Assembly: GCA_031550725.1 (NCBI GenBank)
Contig: JAVBOH010000002.1
Location: forward strand, 62,001-126,000
Reading direction: 5' to 3'
Origin: UBA946 sp031550725
GTDB lineage: Bacteria; Bacillota; Clostridia; Oscillospirales; Ruminococcaceae
Length of the DNA: 64,000 nt
Made by a program: the position numbers and the translations under genes. Each line of letters begins with the position of its first letter. The first letter of the stretch is position 1. Of this stretch, positions 43,408 through 52,672 are shown one piece after another. The notes beneath the pieces are model-generated. The model made no database searches. It was given only the letters and a program-made list of their open reading frames with translations, and had not been told where the DNA came from.

Positions 43408-44184
43408 TTATATTGTTTCGCCAGTTGTTTCATGATAAAGTTCAAAGAATGCATCCTCTAATGATTTATCCTTTGAAAAACCTGATACTGTATCACAGGC
43501 TATCATGCGTCCATCGATGATAATTCCAATTCTGTCGCATACTTTTTCAATCAGACTAAAAATATGTGTTGACAGTATAATGCTTTTTCCCTGCGATTTT
43601 AATTCCACAAGGAAATCTGTTACAACCTTTGCTGTAATAACATCAAGACCATTTGTAGGCTCATCAAAAATTATTATATCAGGGTCATGGACAATTGAAA
43701 TTACAAGCGAAACTTTCTGTTTCATACCTTGTGATAAATTTCCAATTTTTACTTCGGCAAATTTGTCTATACCGAATTTCTCAAACAGCATTTTCTTTCT
43801 TTCAGCACATACTTCCTTTGGAATATCATGCATTTGCGAGAAAAAATCAAACAGATAATTGGAAGTAAAATAATCATCCAGCTTTAATTCATTGGTTAAA
43901 AAACCAATTTTATGACGCACATCATTTGCATTCTTAACGATACTGCTGCCGCCAACCAATGCATCTCCTGAGTCACAATTTATCAGCGTTGCAAGCATAC
44001 GCATTGTTGTGGTTTTTCCTGCGCCGTTTGGTCCTAGCAGTCCAAACACTTCCCCCTCATATGCGGAAAAACTGATTTTATTTACTGCTGTAATTACGCT
44101 TTCCTTGGAATGTTTTAACTGCTGTTGTTTTTTCGACAACTTAAAGGTTTTATGCAGATCTGTTACCTTTAGAATTTCATTCAT
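43408..44184 (-). CDS. ABC transporter ATPase (NatA/CcmA-like)
   Basis: 258 residues with Walker A LLGPNGAGKTTTMRML, signature LSQGMKQKVSL, Walker B IIIFDEPTNGLD and switch His in LSTHIFS. An extra stretch near the N-terminus (KKQQQLKHSKE) is seen in NatA-type exporters. It powers the ABC-2 permease encoded 19 bases downstream. Confidence 0.92.
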   Translation of the reverse strand: MNEILKVTDLHKTFKLSKKQQQLKHSKESVITAVNKISFSAYEGEVFGLLGPNGAGKTTTMRMLATLINCDSGDALVGGSSIVKNANDVRHKIGFLTNELKLDDYFTSNYLFDFFSQMHDIPKEVCAERKKMLFEKFGIDKFAEVKIGNLSQGMKQKVSLVISIVHDPDIIIFDEPTNGLDVITAKVVTDFLVELKSQGKSIILSTHIFSLIEKVCDRIGIIIDGRMIACDTVSGFSKDKSLEDAFFELYHETTGETI

Positions 44185-44209
44185 ATATATTTCCCTTTCA
44201 ATAATTTAT

Positions 44210-44734
44210 TTAGTGATTTTGCAGGTGTTTTATTCTTGATGTCGTTTTAATAACTGCATACCAGCCGATAAAATCTAGAGTTAATATCATTGTTAGTATT
44301 ATAAATGTAGAAATTGACGGACTTTCTTCAAACAGTCTTGCAGAATATAGAATTAAAGAAATAAAGCACAATGCAAGCGGCAAATGCATTAAACGTACTT
44401 GTTTTAGCGTATCAATCTGAGAATTGATATTGATTGCATTAGACGAATTTGTGTCTGTTATTTTCTTTTTGGTATATATCCATCTGCCAATATGACCAAT
44501 AAATATACAGTTTTCATTAAGCTTTGGTGCATCATCAAATAATAAACATTTATCGCTTAAATCAAGTGAATATATATAATCATCTTCTGCATTTTCTTCA
44601 AATGTATAGAAGAAAGGGAAAACGCTTGTTAGCTGATATCCCTTGTATGACATTTCGTTTATCCATAGCTGTTCCTTTTCGTAATCAAAGGCGAAAAACA
44701 CTTTAAATATTGTTTTTGACATATAAAACACCAC
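44210..44734 (-). CDS. DUF2812 membrane protein
   Basis: 174 residues. The start FKVFFAFDYEKEQLWINEMSYKGYQLTSV is the DUF2812 pattern (aromatic-acidic WINEM block), followed by two membrane helices near the C-terminus. It is a diverged tandem copy of the next gene upstream. DUF2812 proteins usually accompany PadR regulators, and here also the ABC exporter. The stop is 26 bases before the ATPase start. Confidence 0.85.
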   Translation of the reverse strand: MVFYMSKTIFKVFFAFDYEKEQLWINEMSYKGYQLTSVFPFFYTFEENAEDDYIYSLDLSDKCLLFDDAPKLNENCIFIGHIGRWIYTKKKITDTNSSNAININSQIDTLKQVRLMHLPLALCFISLILYSARLFEESPSISTFIILTMILTLDFIGWYAVIKTTSRIKHLQNH

Positions 44735-45301
44735 CTATTCGTGTAAGTTTCTTTCATTTATAAGCCGTTTTTTAAGTCCTAACAGCTTGATATATCCCCG
44801 CACAAGAAATATTGACATTGCAATTGTCATTACAAGTGGGAAACCAAAAGCAAGTATTATCTCCTCAAGTGGTATTATGCCATGGTAAGCAATTAAATAA
44901 CTTATGGTTGTCAGATAACCCAACCCGCATAAAAACGCACAAAAATATGTTAATTTCATAATTTTATTTATATGCATTACCTTTGAATCGATGTCCGAAT
45001 GCATATTAAACTCTCCGTCTGATGCCTTTTTACGAAAGAATACCCAATTCTTAAATGAGCCTACGTGTTCTGCTCCTGTTTCCTCTACAAAGCGGATATA
45101 TTCCTGACTTTCATAGTGACTTGGAAAATGTTTTAGCATTTCAAGACGGTATATATATTCATTTGGATTTCCCTCCTCAAACTCATAACGTGCAAATCCT
45201 ACGCTCACAAGATTATATCCATGAGCTGCCATTTCATTTATCCAACGTTCTTCATTTTCAAAATCCCATATAAAAAACATCTTATGCACAACTTTTCTCA
45301 A
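44735..45301 (-). CDS. DUF2812 membrane protein
   Basis: 188 residues: KMFFIWDFENEERWINEMAAHGYNLVSVGFARYEFEEG, then two membrane helices (YFCAFLCGLGYLTTISYLIAYHG; ILAFGFPLVMTIAMSIFLV). ATG 45301 overlaps the padR stop (ATGA), so the two are translationally coupled. The role is unknown; a sensor or export-partner function is suggested only by context. Confidence 0.85.
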   Translation of the reverse strand: MRKVVHKMFFIWDFENEERWINEMAAHGYNLVSVGFARYEFEEGNPNEYIYRLEMLKHFPSHYESQEYIRFVEETGAEHVGSFKNWVFFRKKASDGEFNMHSDIDSKVMHINKIMKLTYFCAFLCGLGYLTTISYLIAYHGIIPLEEIILAFGFPLVMTIAMSIFLVRGYIKLLGLKKRLINERNLHE

Positions 45302-45627
45302 TGAAATCCACCCCCTAAAATTACCTCACCATTCTCTACAAGTTCCTTTAATCTTTTAAGCTCATTCTCAACTACAACTCGCCCAATATCAGTTATTATA
45401 TATTCCTTTTTACGACTGTCAAGCGTACCTGCCAAGGCTTTTATCCAGCCCTTTTCCACTAGTGAATTTAATGCGCCATACAATGTTCCTGCAGCAAGTT
45501 TTACTCGTCCGCATGACAGCTCTTCAACATTCTGCATTATTCCATACCCATGCAATGCTTTATGCAGAGAAAGCAAAATGTAATATACCGCTTCCGTTAA
45601 GGCTATGTTATCGTTATTTATACCCAC
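45298..45627 (-). CDS. PadR-family transcriptional repressor
   Basis: 109 residues with the PadR winged helix (ALTEAVYYILLSLHKALHGYGIMQNVEELSCGRVKLAAGTLYGALNSLVEKGWI). First gene of a five-gene operon with two DUF2812 proteins and an ABC-2 exporter. PadR proteins repress their own operon until they bind a toxic compound; the repeated sites in the promoter support this here. Confidence 0.92.
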   Translation of the reverse strand: MGINNDNIALTEAVYYILLSLHKALHGYGIMQNVEELSCGRVKLAAGTLYGALNSLVEKGWIKALAGTLDSRKKEYIITDIGRVVVENELKRLKELVENGEVILGGGFH

Positions 45628-45649
45628 ATTATCTCCGTCCTTTCAATAT

Positions 45650-45733
45650 ATCATCTGCCGATACTTCGGCTTTCGTTATTTCGTCTTTCGTTATATCGTC
45701 TACCGATACATATAGTATATCAGCTGCCGATAT
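45650..45733 (-). promoter_or_regulatory. PadR operator array
   Basis: Three copies of the dyad TATC-N7-GATA (45649-45663, 45694-45708 and 45718-45732). Between the first two lie two degenerate copies (around TTCGKCTTTCGTTAT) so that four 15-base units stand in tandem at 45650-45709. One copy lies between the -35 and -10 boxes, the rest over the transcript start and leader. Confidence 0.7.
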
Positions 45734-45742
45734 ATTTGTCAA
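45714..45742 (-). promoter_or_regulatory. Promoter of the PadR operon
   Basis: On the minus strand TTGACA (45742-45737), 17 bases, TATACT (45719-45714). An operator copy fills the spacer. Confidence 0.75.
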
Positions 45743-45759
45743 TAGGTTTTATAAAAAAA

Positions 45760-45791
45760 AGGATACACAAGAATTTCTTCTCATGTATCCT
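45760..45791 (-). terminator. Terminator of the signalling operon
   Basis: AGGATACA... arms of 8 perfect and further mismatched pairs (45760-45791), followed on the minus strand by a run of eight T. It ends the cluster that stops at 45800. Confidence 0.75.
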
Positions 45792-45799
45792 AAATAGTT

Positions 45800-48586
45800 T
45801 TATGCTTTTACTCCATCCATATACTCATTAATAAGCGCAATCGCATTATCATAATCGGACAGCAGTATGTTTTGTGATATGTTCTCAAAAACATCACTAT
45901 TGCGATATTCCTTTAGCTCCCCTGTAATTTCATCCATCACCGTAATATCATAATTTTCAAGTGCCTCACGAAGTAACTTGAGCTTTGGTAAAATTACCTC
46001 GGAAATATCGGTGTCATCCGGTTCTGACACTTGTCCTTTTTCGCTTCCCAGTGCATTTAAAATATTATCCCTGACATTACTTAGCATTGTCAAAAACGGA
46101 TCTGTATATTTATTGATGTAACTGTAATTCTCCTCTTTTCCTGCCATTTCAAGTGCTTTGGCTTTTTCGGAGAGTTCCGATGCGCCAATATTAGCTGCTG
46201 CACTTTTCATAGCATGAACATGAGTTGTGAATAGCTTTACATTGCCGTCACTCAAGGTTGTTGGTATTTGTGAAAGCTTTGCATCGGCGTCCTTACAGAA
46301 ATAATTAAGAGTTATCAGGTAATTCTCCATTCTTCCGCCTGTATTCTGCAGTCCTGCTGCTATATTTACACCATCAATGTTTATTTTTACATCCTCGACC
46401 TTTTCTTTTGCTTTTATGGACTTGATACGCTTTTTGTATGGTATCCACAAATCAAGAATAGCATTTAGTTTTGCAATTTCAACTGGCTTTGCAAGAAAAT
46501 CGTTAAAGCCATGACTTAAGAACATTTCTCTCATTCCACTTACTGCATTCGCTGTCAGCGCAATTACTGTCAGTGCCTCATATTCAGACCCAAGCTCTCT
46601 TATTGCCTCGGTTGCCTCAATACCATCTAATCCCGGCATCATGTGGTCCATGAAAACTATATCATATTGATATTTTTGTACCATTTTTATTGCTTCTTCT
46701 CCCGAAAGGCATGTATCAACCTTCATTTGCAATGGTGAAAGCAATCCCTCCATAACCTTAAGGTTTGTTGAGATATCATCAACGATTAGAATTCTTGCGC
46801 TTGGTGCTATAAATCCGCTCAAATCATTTCGTGTATCATTTTGTGTTGGCATAATATCATTCAGAGCATTTACAAGTGAAATACAGCTTACAGGCATTGC
46901 GATTGAACGAACACCCTGCACTCCTGATGATATACCAAATTCCGAAAGCAAAAACAATTTTGAGCTGGAACTAATCAATAAAATTGCATCCTTAGCATCG
47001 TCATAAAGAAAATGTGGTACAAAAATATTTTTATAACCACCACTCTTTATTTCGTTTTCAAAATCAAGTAAGTTATTTGCAATTTTAAGCGGTATTTCCA
47101 AATCCTCGAATGTTCTTGCTATTGATTCTGCATATACAGGACGCATCTCATATAGAAGTGATTTCTCTAAATCCGGAGTATTAACTTTCGCAAGATATGT
47201 TTCATCTGTTACATCAAGTGCCACTGTTACTGTGAATACAGAGCCTTTTCCATACTCACTGCTAGCATTGATGTCACCATTCATCAGGGTGCATAAATTT
47301 TTTGTGATAGCAAGTCCTAGACCTGTACCTTCAATACCCATATTCTTTTTTGTATCAAACTGGGTGAATTTCTCAAATAGTAAGTGTAAATCTTCACTCT
47401 TTATACCTATACCTGTATCTGATACAACAATTTTCAAAATCATGCAGTCATCATGCATTTCGCCTGTAACAGACAATGAAATATAACCCTCATGTGTATA
47501 TTTTGCTGCATTTGTCAGAAGATTAAGCATAATCTGGCGAATACGGACTTCATCACCGAAAAACATTGTCGGCAGCTTGCTGTCAATATACGCTACAAAC
47601 ATAAGCTTATCACTTATTTTGGTTCTGATAATGTTACATACATCATTGAATACCGATGTTATATTAAATTCAACAGGTACAAGCTCCAGCTTACCCGATT
47701 CAATTTTTGAAAAGTCAAGTATATCATTAATGATTGTAAGCAAGTTCATACCTGCTTGTTTTATCTGGCTCACATTTTCATAAACGCCATTTTCCAAATC
47801 CTCTCGCAAAACAAGCTCGGACATACCGATTATAGCATTCATCGGCGTACGGATTTCATGGCTCATGTTAGCAAGAAATTCACTCTTTGACTTTGATGCA
47901 GCCTCAGCTTTATTTGCAAGGCTGAATATGGTCGACAGATTTTTCTCGTTCTGTATAACCATTTCCTTAAGCCTTTTCTGCCTGTTCCATGACTTAAAGC
48001 GCACGATATCCTGTATGTATGTAATTATTAGACATATCACAAAAGATGAAATAAGGTCATTTATTGCATATTTAATCGGTAATGCTGAAAAATTCAAGCC
48101 TGCTAATGTTCCTGCACATAAAAAAATTACAAACGAGGTAATTGTACCGCTAATTTTAAATTTTAATGGCAGCGGCGAGAATACAGGTATCATAAGTACA
48201 AATGAAAATCCACCGATATATGATGCTGCATATTCACCCGCTGTCGCAGTTATTACTGCTGTTGAAATATATAAATATCCAACCATTATCATAATTGTTA
48301 ACCCCGGTTTATTGCGAAATGATTTTGTAAATCTTACTAATATCATCGCAATGCTTAAAAGGCTGAATATTACTCTTAAAATAACAGTCATCTCAGGATA
48401 CTGGTGCAGTTTTAAATCATTCGGTATATACGGCAGCCATACTAATGCTGTTATAAACAACAGAAAGCATAATTTTCCTGATTCATAATTAAGCTCACCA
48501 GCATATGTATTTCTGCTGCTTTCGTCGCCGTATGCTTCTAAAAGTCCCCTGCATTTTTTTATTAATTTTTTAACCCCTTTTATCAT
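45800..48586 (-). CDS. Membrane hybrid histidine kinase with REC and Hpt domains
   Basis: 928 residues. Six or so membrane helices in residues ~35-210, then HisKA (FLANMSHEIRTPMNAII), HATPase (DTGIGI, GTGLGLAI), a degenerate receiver-like region (~460-590), a receiver with MDHMMPGLDGIEA, and an Hpt domain (HVHAMKSAAANIG). It can pass phosphate along a full His-Asp-His relay. Close paralogue of the kinase at 52673-55066. Its start overlaps the REC-HD-GYP stop (ATGA, 48583-48586). Confidence 0.92.
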   Translation of the reverse strand: MIKGVKKLIKKCRGLLEAYGDESSRNTYAGELNYESGKLCFLLFITALVWLPYIPNDLKLHQYPEMTVILRVIFSLLSIAMILVRFTKSFRNKPGLTIMIMVGYLYISTAVITATAGEYAASYIGGFSFVLMIPVFSPLPLKFKISGTITSFVIFLCAGTLAGLNFSALPIKYAINDLISSFVICLIITYIQDIVRFKSWNRQKRLKEMVIQNEKNLSTIFSLANKAEAASKSKSEFLANMSHEIRTPMNAIIGMSELVLREDLENGVYENVSQIKQAGMNLLTIINDILDFSKIESGKLELVPVEFNITSVFNDVCNIIRTKISDKLMFVAYIDSKLPTMFFGDEVRIRQIMLNLLTNAAKYTHEGYISLSVTGEMHDDCMILKIVVSDTGIGIKSEDLHLLFEKFTQFDTKKNMGIEGTGLGLAITKNLCTLMNGDINASSEYGKGSVFTVTVALDVTDETYLAKVNTPDLEKSLLYEMRPVYAESIARTFEDLEIPLKIANNLLDFENEIKSGGYKNIFVPHFLYDDAKDAILLISSSSKLFLLSEFGISSGVQGVRSIAMPVSCISLVNALNDIMPTQNDTRNDLSGFIAPSARILIVDDISTNLKVMEGLLSPLQMKVDTCLSGEEAIKMVQKYQYDIVFMDHMMPGLDGIEATEAIRELGSEYEALTVIALTANAVSGMREMFLSHGFNDFLAKPVEIAKLNAILDLWIPYKKRIKSIKAKEKVEDVKINIDGVNIAAGLQNTGGRMENYLITLNYFCKDADAKLSQIPTTLSDGNVKLFTTHVHAMKSAAANIGASELSEKAKALEMAGKEENYSYINKYTDPFLTMLSNVRDNILNALGSEKGQVSEPDDTDISEVILPKLKLLREALENYDITVMDEITGELKEYRNSDVFENISQNILLSDYDNAIALINEYMDGVKA

Positions 48587-49671
48587 TTAATCTCCTTTGA
48601 TATCGTAAAGAAATCTATGTTGATGTCACTAAATAAATCCGTTAGTATCGGATCAAATTGTGTACCCTTTCCATCAATGATAATTTTTACCGCTTCCTCA
48701 TGTGTGAAAGCTTTTTTGTATGGTCTTTCAGAAATTAGAGCATCATAAACGTCTGCTATCGCCATCATTCGTCCCTGTAATGGAATTTCCTCAGCTGCAA
48801 TACCGCATGGATATCCCTTGCCATCCCATCTTTCGTGGTGGCTGTATGCTAAGATTGCTGCTTGCTGCAAAAATTCGTTCTCATCAGCTTTGGCACAAAT
48901 TCTGTCAATTACTTCCTTGCCAATCGTTGTATGACGTTTCATAACCTCAAATTCTTCTGGATCAAGTCTGCCAGGTTTATTCAAGATGCTGTCAGGTACT
49001 CCGATTTTTCCTACATCGTGCAGTTGGGCAGACTGTATTACAAGCTTTATATCCCAGTTTTTAACGACATCATGATATATCTTTCTCTCAAGCATTTTCT
49101 CAACTAATGCTTTTAAATAAAGCTGCGTTCTTTCAACATGACCGCCTGTGTCACCGTCACGGAACTCAACCAGGTCTGCTACTGTGCCAAGAATAACATC
49201 CTGAAGCTTAACAATTTTCTCGGTTTTATCTTCAACCATCTTTTGCAGGTTGTCGTTATAATCCATTAAGCGTTCATTCTGCACTGCTAGACGCTTTTGC
49301 TGCTCCTCAATCAACATATGCAGCTCTATTCTCTTTTTAAGCAGAGGTACTGAAAATGGCTTTGATATATAATCAACTGCACCTAGCGATAACCCGTCAA
49401 ATTCACTTACTGGGTCGCTTTTTGCTGTCAGAAATATAACTGGTATATTATCAAGGTCGTGGTTTGCTTTAATCTGTCTGATAGTTTCATAACCATCCAT
49501 TTCAGGCATTTCAATATCAAGTAAGATAAGGTCAGGTTTTATTTTTTCAAGCAGCTGCAAAGCCCTCTCGCCTGAAGGAACTGTCAAAACATCATAAATA
49601 TCCTGTAATGCGCATTTTCCAGCTGATAAATTCGTGATGTTGTCATCAATCAGCATTATCTTCTTTTTCAA
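48583..49671 (-). CDS. Receiver - HD-GYP cyclic-di-GMP phosphodiesterase
   Basis: 362 residues from TTG 49671, which has AAGGAG 9 bases upstream; this gives MKKKIMLIDDNITN. An ATG further on (49656) and one at 49689 are less well placed. Receiver domain with phospho-acceptor LLDIEMPEMDGYETI, a coiled coil, then HD-GYP: LHDVGKIGVPD (intact HD) and YSHHERWDGKGYP. It likely degrades cyclic-di-GMP when phosphorylated by the neighbouring Hpt kinases. Confidence 0.9.
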   Translation of the reverse strand: MKKKIMLIDDNITNLSAGKCALQDIYDVLTVPSGERALQLLEKIKPDLILLDIEMPEMDGYETIRQIKANHDLDNIPVIFLTAKSDPVSEFDGLSLGAVDYISKPFSVPLLKKRIELHMLIEEQQKRLAVQNERLMDYNDNLQKMVEDKTEKIVKLQDVILGTVADLVEFRDGDTGGHVERTQLYLKALVEKMLERKIYHDVVKNWDIKLVIQSAQLHDVGKIGVPDSILNKPGRLDPEEFEVMKRHTTIGKEVIDRICAKADENEFLQQAAILAYSHHERWDGKGYPCGIAAEEIPLQGRMMAIADVYDALISERPYKKAFTHEEAVKIIIDGKGTQFDPILTDLFSDINIDFFTISKEIK

Positions 49672-52576
49672 TAGGAACAACTCCTTCATCTATAAGAGAA
49701 ATTAGTATCGCTGTTATCTTTTCATCGTATTTAATACCCGCATTATGAATAAATACAGATTGAATACGATCAATATTGTAACCCTTTTTACCTGAGAATA
49801 CTGCAACCATATTATCAAACGAATTGCATACCCGGATTATACGTGCATTAAGCGGAATATTGCTGCCAGCAAGCTTTTTCGGATAACCCGTTCCATCAAT
49901 GTTCTCATGATGATACATTACTCCGCTGCCTACATCGCCAAATACTGTCATACTGTCAAGCACCTTATTGCCTTTAACAACATGAGTTTCATAAATTTCC
50001 TGATCTTCAGATTTCAATACACCGCTCTGCTCTAATATTCTGTCGGGAACTGTTATTTTACCTATATTATGCATCAGTGCTGAATAATAAAGAGTGTCAA
50101 GCTCATCCTCGGTCATACCAAGACGCATTCCAACCATTCTTGAATATGCTGCAACTCGTTTTGAATGACCTTCGGTATGTTTGCTTTTTGAGTCAATCAA
50201 ATCTGCAATTGCCTCTGTATAATTACCTATGCTAATCTGCAATGAATTCTTTTTGTTAGTTTTTGACAGCAGTCTTTTTGTTACTACAAACCATGTACAG
50301 AAAACAACAAAAGCAGTGGCAAGCAGAATTAACATCACTCTTGTAAGCGGCTGTTCAAGAAATTCATATTCTTTATTGAATGTTATTGTTACCATGTCGC
50401 TTTCGGAATTTTCAGAATTTGTTCCGAACATACAGAATGTATATTTACCGCCTTTTAAGTTAGTGTAGCTAACCCAAATTGAGTCCGTTCTGTCTGAGGT
50501 TGTGAAGTCATTGTCAAAGCCATTCAAGAAATATGTTATTGTTCCGTCACCCGATGCATAGCTTAATAAATCAAGGTGAATACGTATTCTCTGTGCACCC
50601 TTAGGTATTGTTATGTTATCACTGACAACAACGCTTTTACCATCAATATAAACTTCAGAAACTCCTGCAAATGGCTTGGGTTTATGATGTGTATTCGATT
50701 TTGTGTTTACACTCAAAACACCCTTCGCTGTGCTAATATAAAGTGTGCCGTCCTCTGCAAGCTCATTCCATGAATTTGGTGTTACTGTTGAGGATAATCC
50801 ATCCTTTTTGGTTAGCTGTGTTACAACAAGTTCATAATTTGAAAGCAGTGTGCTTTTCAGCACTATCACTACTCCATTTGTATGCAGAAACCATATTTTA
50901 TCTCCTGCATCAATTATTTCAAACACATTTGAGCTGAATGCTTTCAGCTTTGTTACATCATGAATTTCATTATCATCCATGATACATATTGAATTGCCTG
51001 TTGAAATCCAGATTGTATCGTCAATAACAGTCATACGCAGGATTATTCCTGCTGCCAGTCCATCCTTTTCTGTATAGTTAGTAATATTATCTCCATCAAG
51101 CTTATATATACCTCCGCCGTCACTTCCTGCATATATATAGCCATCGTTATCCTGACATAGTGACAAAATAACGTCGTTTGACAAGCCGTCAGCCTTTGTA
51201 TATGTCTTTAGCACGCTGTCATTTCTTATAATACTTACTCCGCCTGACATTCCGACTATCATATCGCCGTTGTCAGCTTCAGTTATACAGCGTACTTTAT
51301 TTGCAGCAAGACCGCTGTCTGTATTAATTGATTTGAATGTGCCGTCCTTTTCAACAACTATTACTCCATATTTTTCATATGTACATATCCAAAGTCTATC
51401 CTTTGAGTCAGTGAAAAGGCACCTTATTCTTATACCCTGCAAAAGCTCCGATATCTCATTACTAATCTGCTCATTATTTTTCAGAATAATAATTCCGTCA
51501 TCAGTTCCAATATAAAGACTTTTATTCCACAAAGCCGTTGTATTCACTGTATAATCAGGCAGCTTTGCATTAAAGCTGATGTCTGTAAACTTACTTTCTA
51601 TCAGCTGCATCAGCCCTTGTCTTGATGAACCAATCCAGTAATTTCCCTCATAATCCTTACATATGCATTCAATTGAATTATTTATCTTAAGTCCATCAAC
51701 CTGAGTAAATTCGTCATTTTTAATGTAACCAATACCATTATCGGCACAAATCCATATTTTGTTTGAATCATCATTATAAAATCTATTTATATTCTGTATG
51801 CCTGTTGTTTCAATAACCTTCTGCTCGCTTATATTTCCATCAGTTTCAATAACAATACTGCCTGTTGTTCCAATATACAACATATCATTTCCTGCATAAT
51901 AAAGTGATATTGGCATATAGTCTCCAAAACTTTCTTTACCATACTTGGCTATGATTTTTTGCTCGTCAATAATTAATAAATCACCATCATTTTGCAGAGC
52001 ATAAAATCTCCCATTTCCTGCATATTCGATATGAGTTACAAAACCATCATCAAGCTCATGATGCATTGTCAGCTCAAAATCAGACGAAATTACAGCTATC
52101 CCGTTTGTTGTTGCAACAACAATATTTCCATCCTTACCCTCAACAATATCACGAACTGATGCAGATGTCATACCCTGCTCAATGCCGAATATGTGAAACT
52201 CTTTTTTGTCATACATAATGACACCATTGTCATTTGTTCCAATCCAAAGCCTTTGCTGACTATCCTCATAAAGTATATTCACGTTTAATGTCGGAAATCC
52301 GTCATTTTCAGAAAACACCTTTGTATCCATGCCGTTATAACGCATTAATCCCTGATAACCTGCTATCCACAGGTAACCCTCTGATGTCTGAAGAACAGAC
52401 TTTACCTGACTTACAGGTATTATACTATCCTCCTCGAATATATTCTGAACATATTCCGATAAAAATTCATTTTCAATACTTATGTCTTGGAAATTACTAT
52501 CAGCCATAACTGTCATTGGAAGTACTATAATTAATGCTGACAGCAATACTGATATTATACTTATCATTTTTTTCAC
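49646..52576 (-). CDS. Beta-propeller sensor with Y_Y_Y, membrane helix and HD-GYP-like domain
   Basis: 976 residues. Signal peptide (1-25, MADS cleavage), two-component-regulator propeller repeats (LWIAG, LWIGTNDNG, IWICADNG, YWIGSSRQG) to ~620, a Y_Y_Y domain (~645-735), one membrane helix (VMLILLATAFVVFCTWFVV), then HD-GYP with HHENIDGTGYP. The catalytic doublet reads MHNIGKI: His836-Asn837 instead of His-Asp, so the phosphodiesterase is probably impaired and the domain may act as a sensor or binding module. The stop overlaps the next gene. Confidence 0.9.
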   Translation of the reverse strand: MKKMISIISVLLSALIIVLPMTVMADSNFQDISIENEFLSEYVQNIFEEDSIIPVSQVKSVLQTSEGYLWIAGYQGLMRYNGMDTKVFSENDGFPTLNVNILYEDSQQRLWIGTNDNGVIMYDKKEFHIFGIEQGMTSASVRDIVEGKDGNIVVATTNGIAVISSDFELTMHHELDDGFVTHIEYAGNGRFYALQNDGDLLIIDEQKIIAKYGKESFGDYMPISLYYAGNDMLYIGTTGSIVIETDGNISEQKVIETTGIQNINRFYNDDSNKIWICADNGIGYIKNDEFTQVDGLKINNSIECICKDYEGNYWIGSSRQGLMQLIESKFTDISFNAKLPDYTVNTTALWNKSLYIGTDDGIIILKNNEQISNEISELLQGIRIRCLFTDSKDRLWICTYEKYGVIVVEKDGTFKSINTDSGLAANKVRCITEADNGDMIVGMSGGVSIIRNDSVLKTYTKADGLSNDVILSLCQDNDGYIYAGSDGGGIYKLDGDNITNYTEKDGLAAGIILRMTVIDDTIWISTGNSICIMDDNEIHDVTKLKAFSSNVFEIIDAGDKIWFLHTNGVVIVLKSTLLSNYELVVTQLTKKDGLSSTVTPNSWNELAEDGTLYISTAKGVLSVNTKSNTHHKPKPFAGVSEVYIDGKSVVVSDNITIPKGAQRIRIHLDLLSYASGDGTITYFLNGFDNDFTTSDRTDSIWVSYTNLKGGKYTFCMFGTNSENSESDMVTITFNKEYEFLEQPLTRVMLILLATAFVVFCTWFVVTKRLLSKTNKKNSLQISIGNYTEAIADLIDSKSKHTEGHSKRVAAYSRMVGMRLGMTEDELDTLYYSALMHNIGKITVPDRILEQSGVLKSEDQEIYETHVVKGNKVLDSMTVFGDVGSGVMYHHENIDGTGYPKKLAGSNIPLNARIIRVCNSFDNMVAVFSGKKGYNIDRIQSVFIHNAGIKYDEKITAILISLIDEGVVPIEKEDNAD

Positions 52577-52672
52577 TATATATATGACACCCTTTCAGGA
52601 GTTTCCTTTTATCACTTCTTCATCATTCCACGAAAACGTTTATATCCGTTATAACATTTAAACACTTCAAAA

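Noticed and set aside
45650..45733. CRISPR or minisatellite
   Set aside because: Units are 15 bases with dyad symmetry and lie over a promoter; no spacers, so an operator array is the better reading. No CRISPR array was seen anywhere in the window.
47232..48488. Plus-strand genes opposite the hybrid kinases
   Set aside because: Long open frames there (up to about 207 codons) are the reverse complement of HisKA/HATPase and membrane segments and lack ribosome sites.
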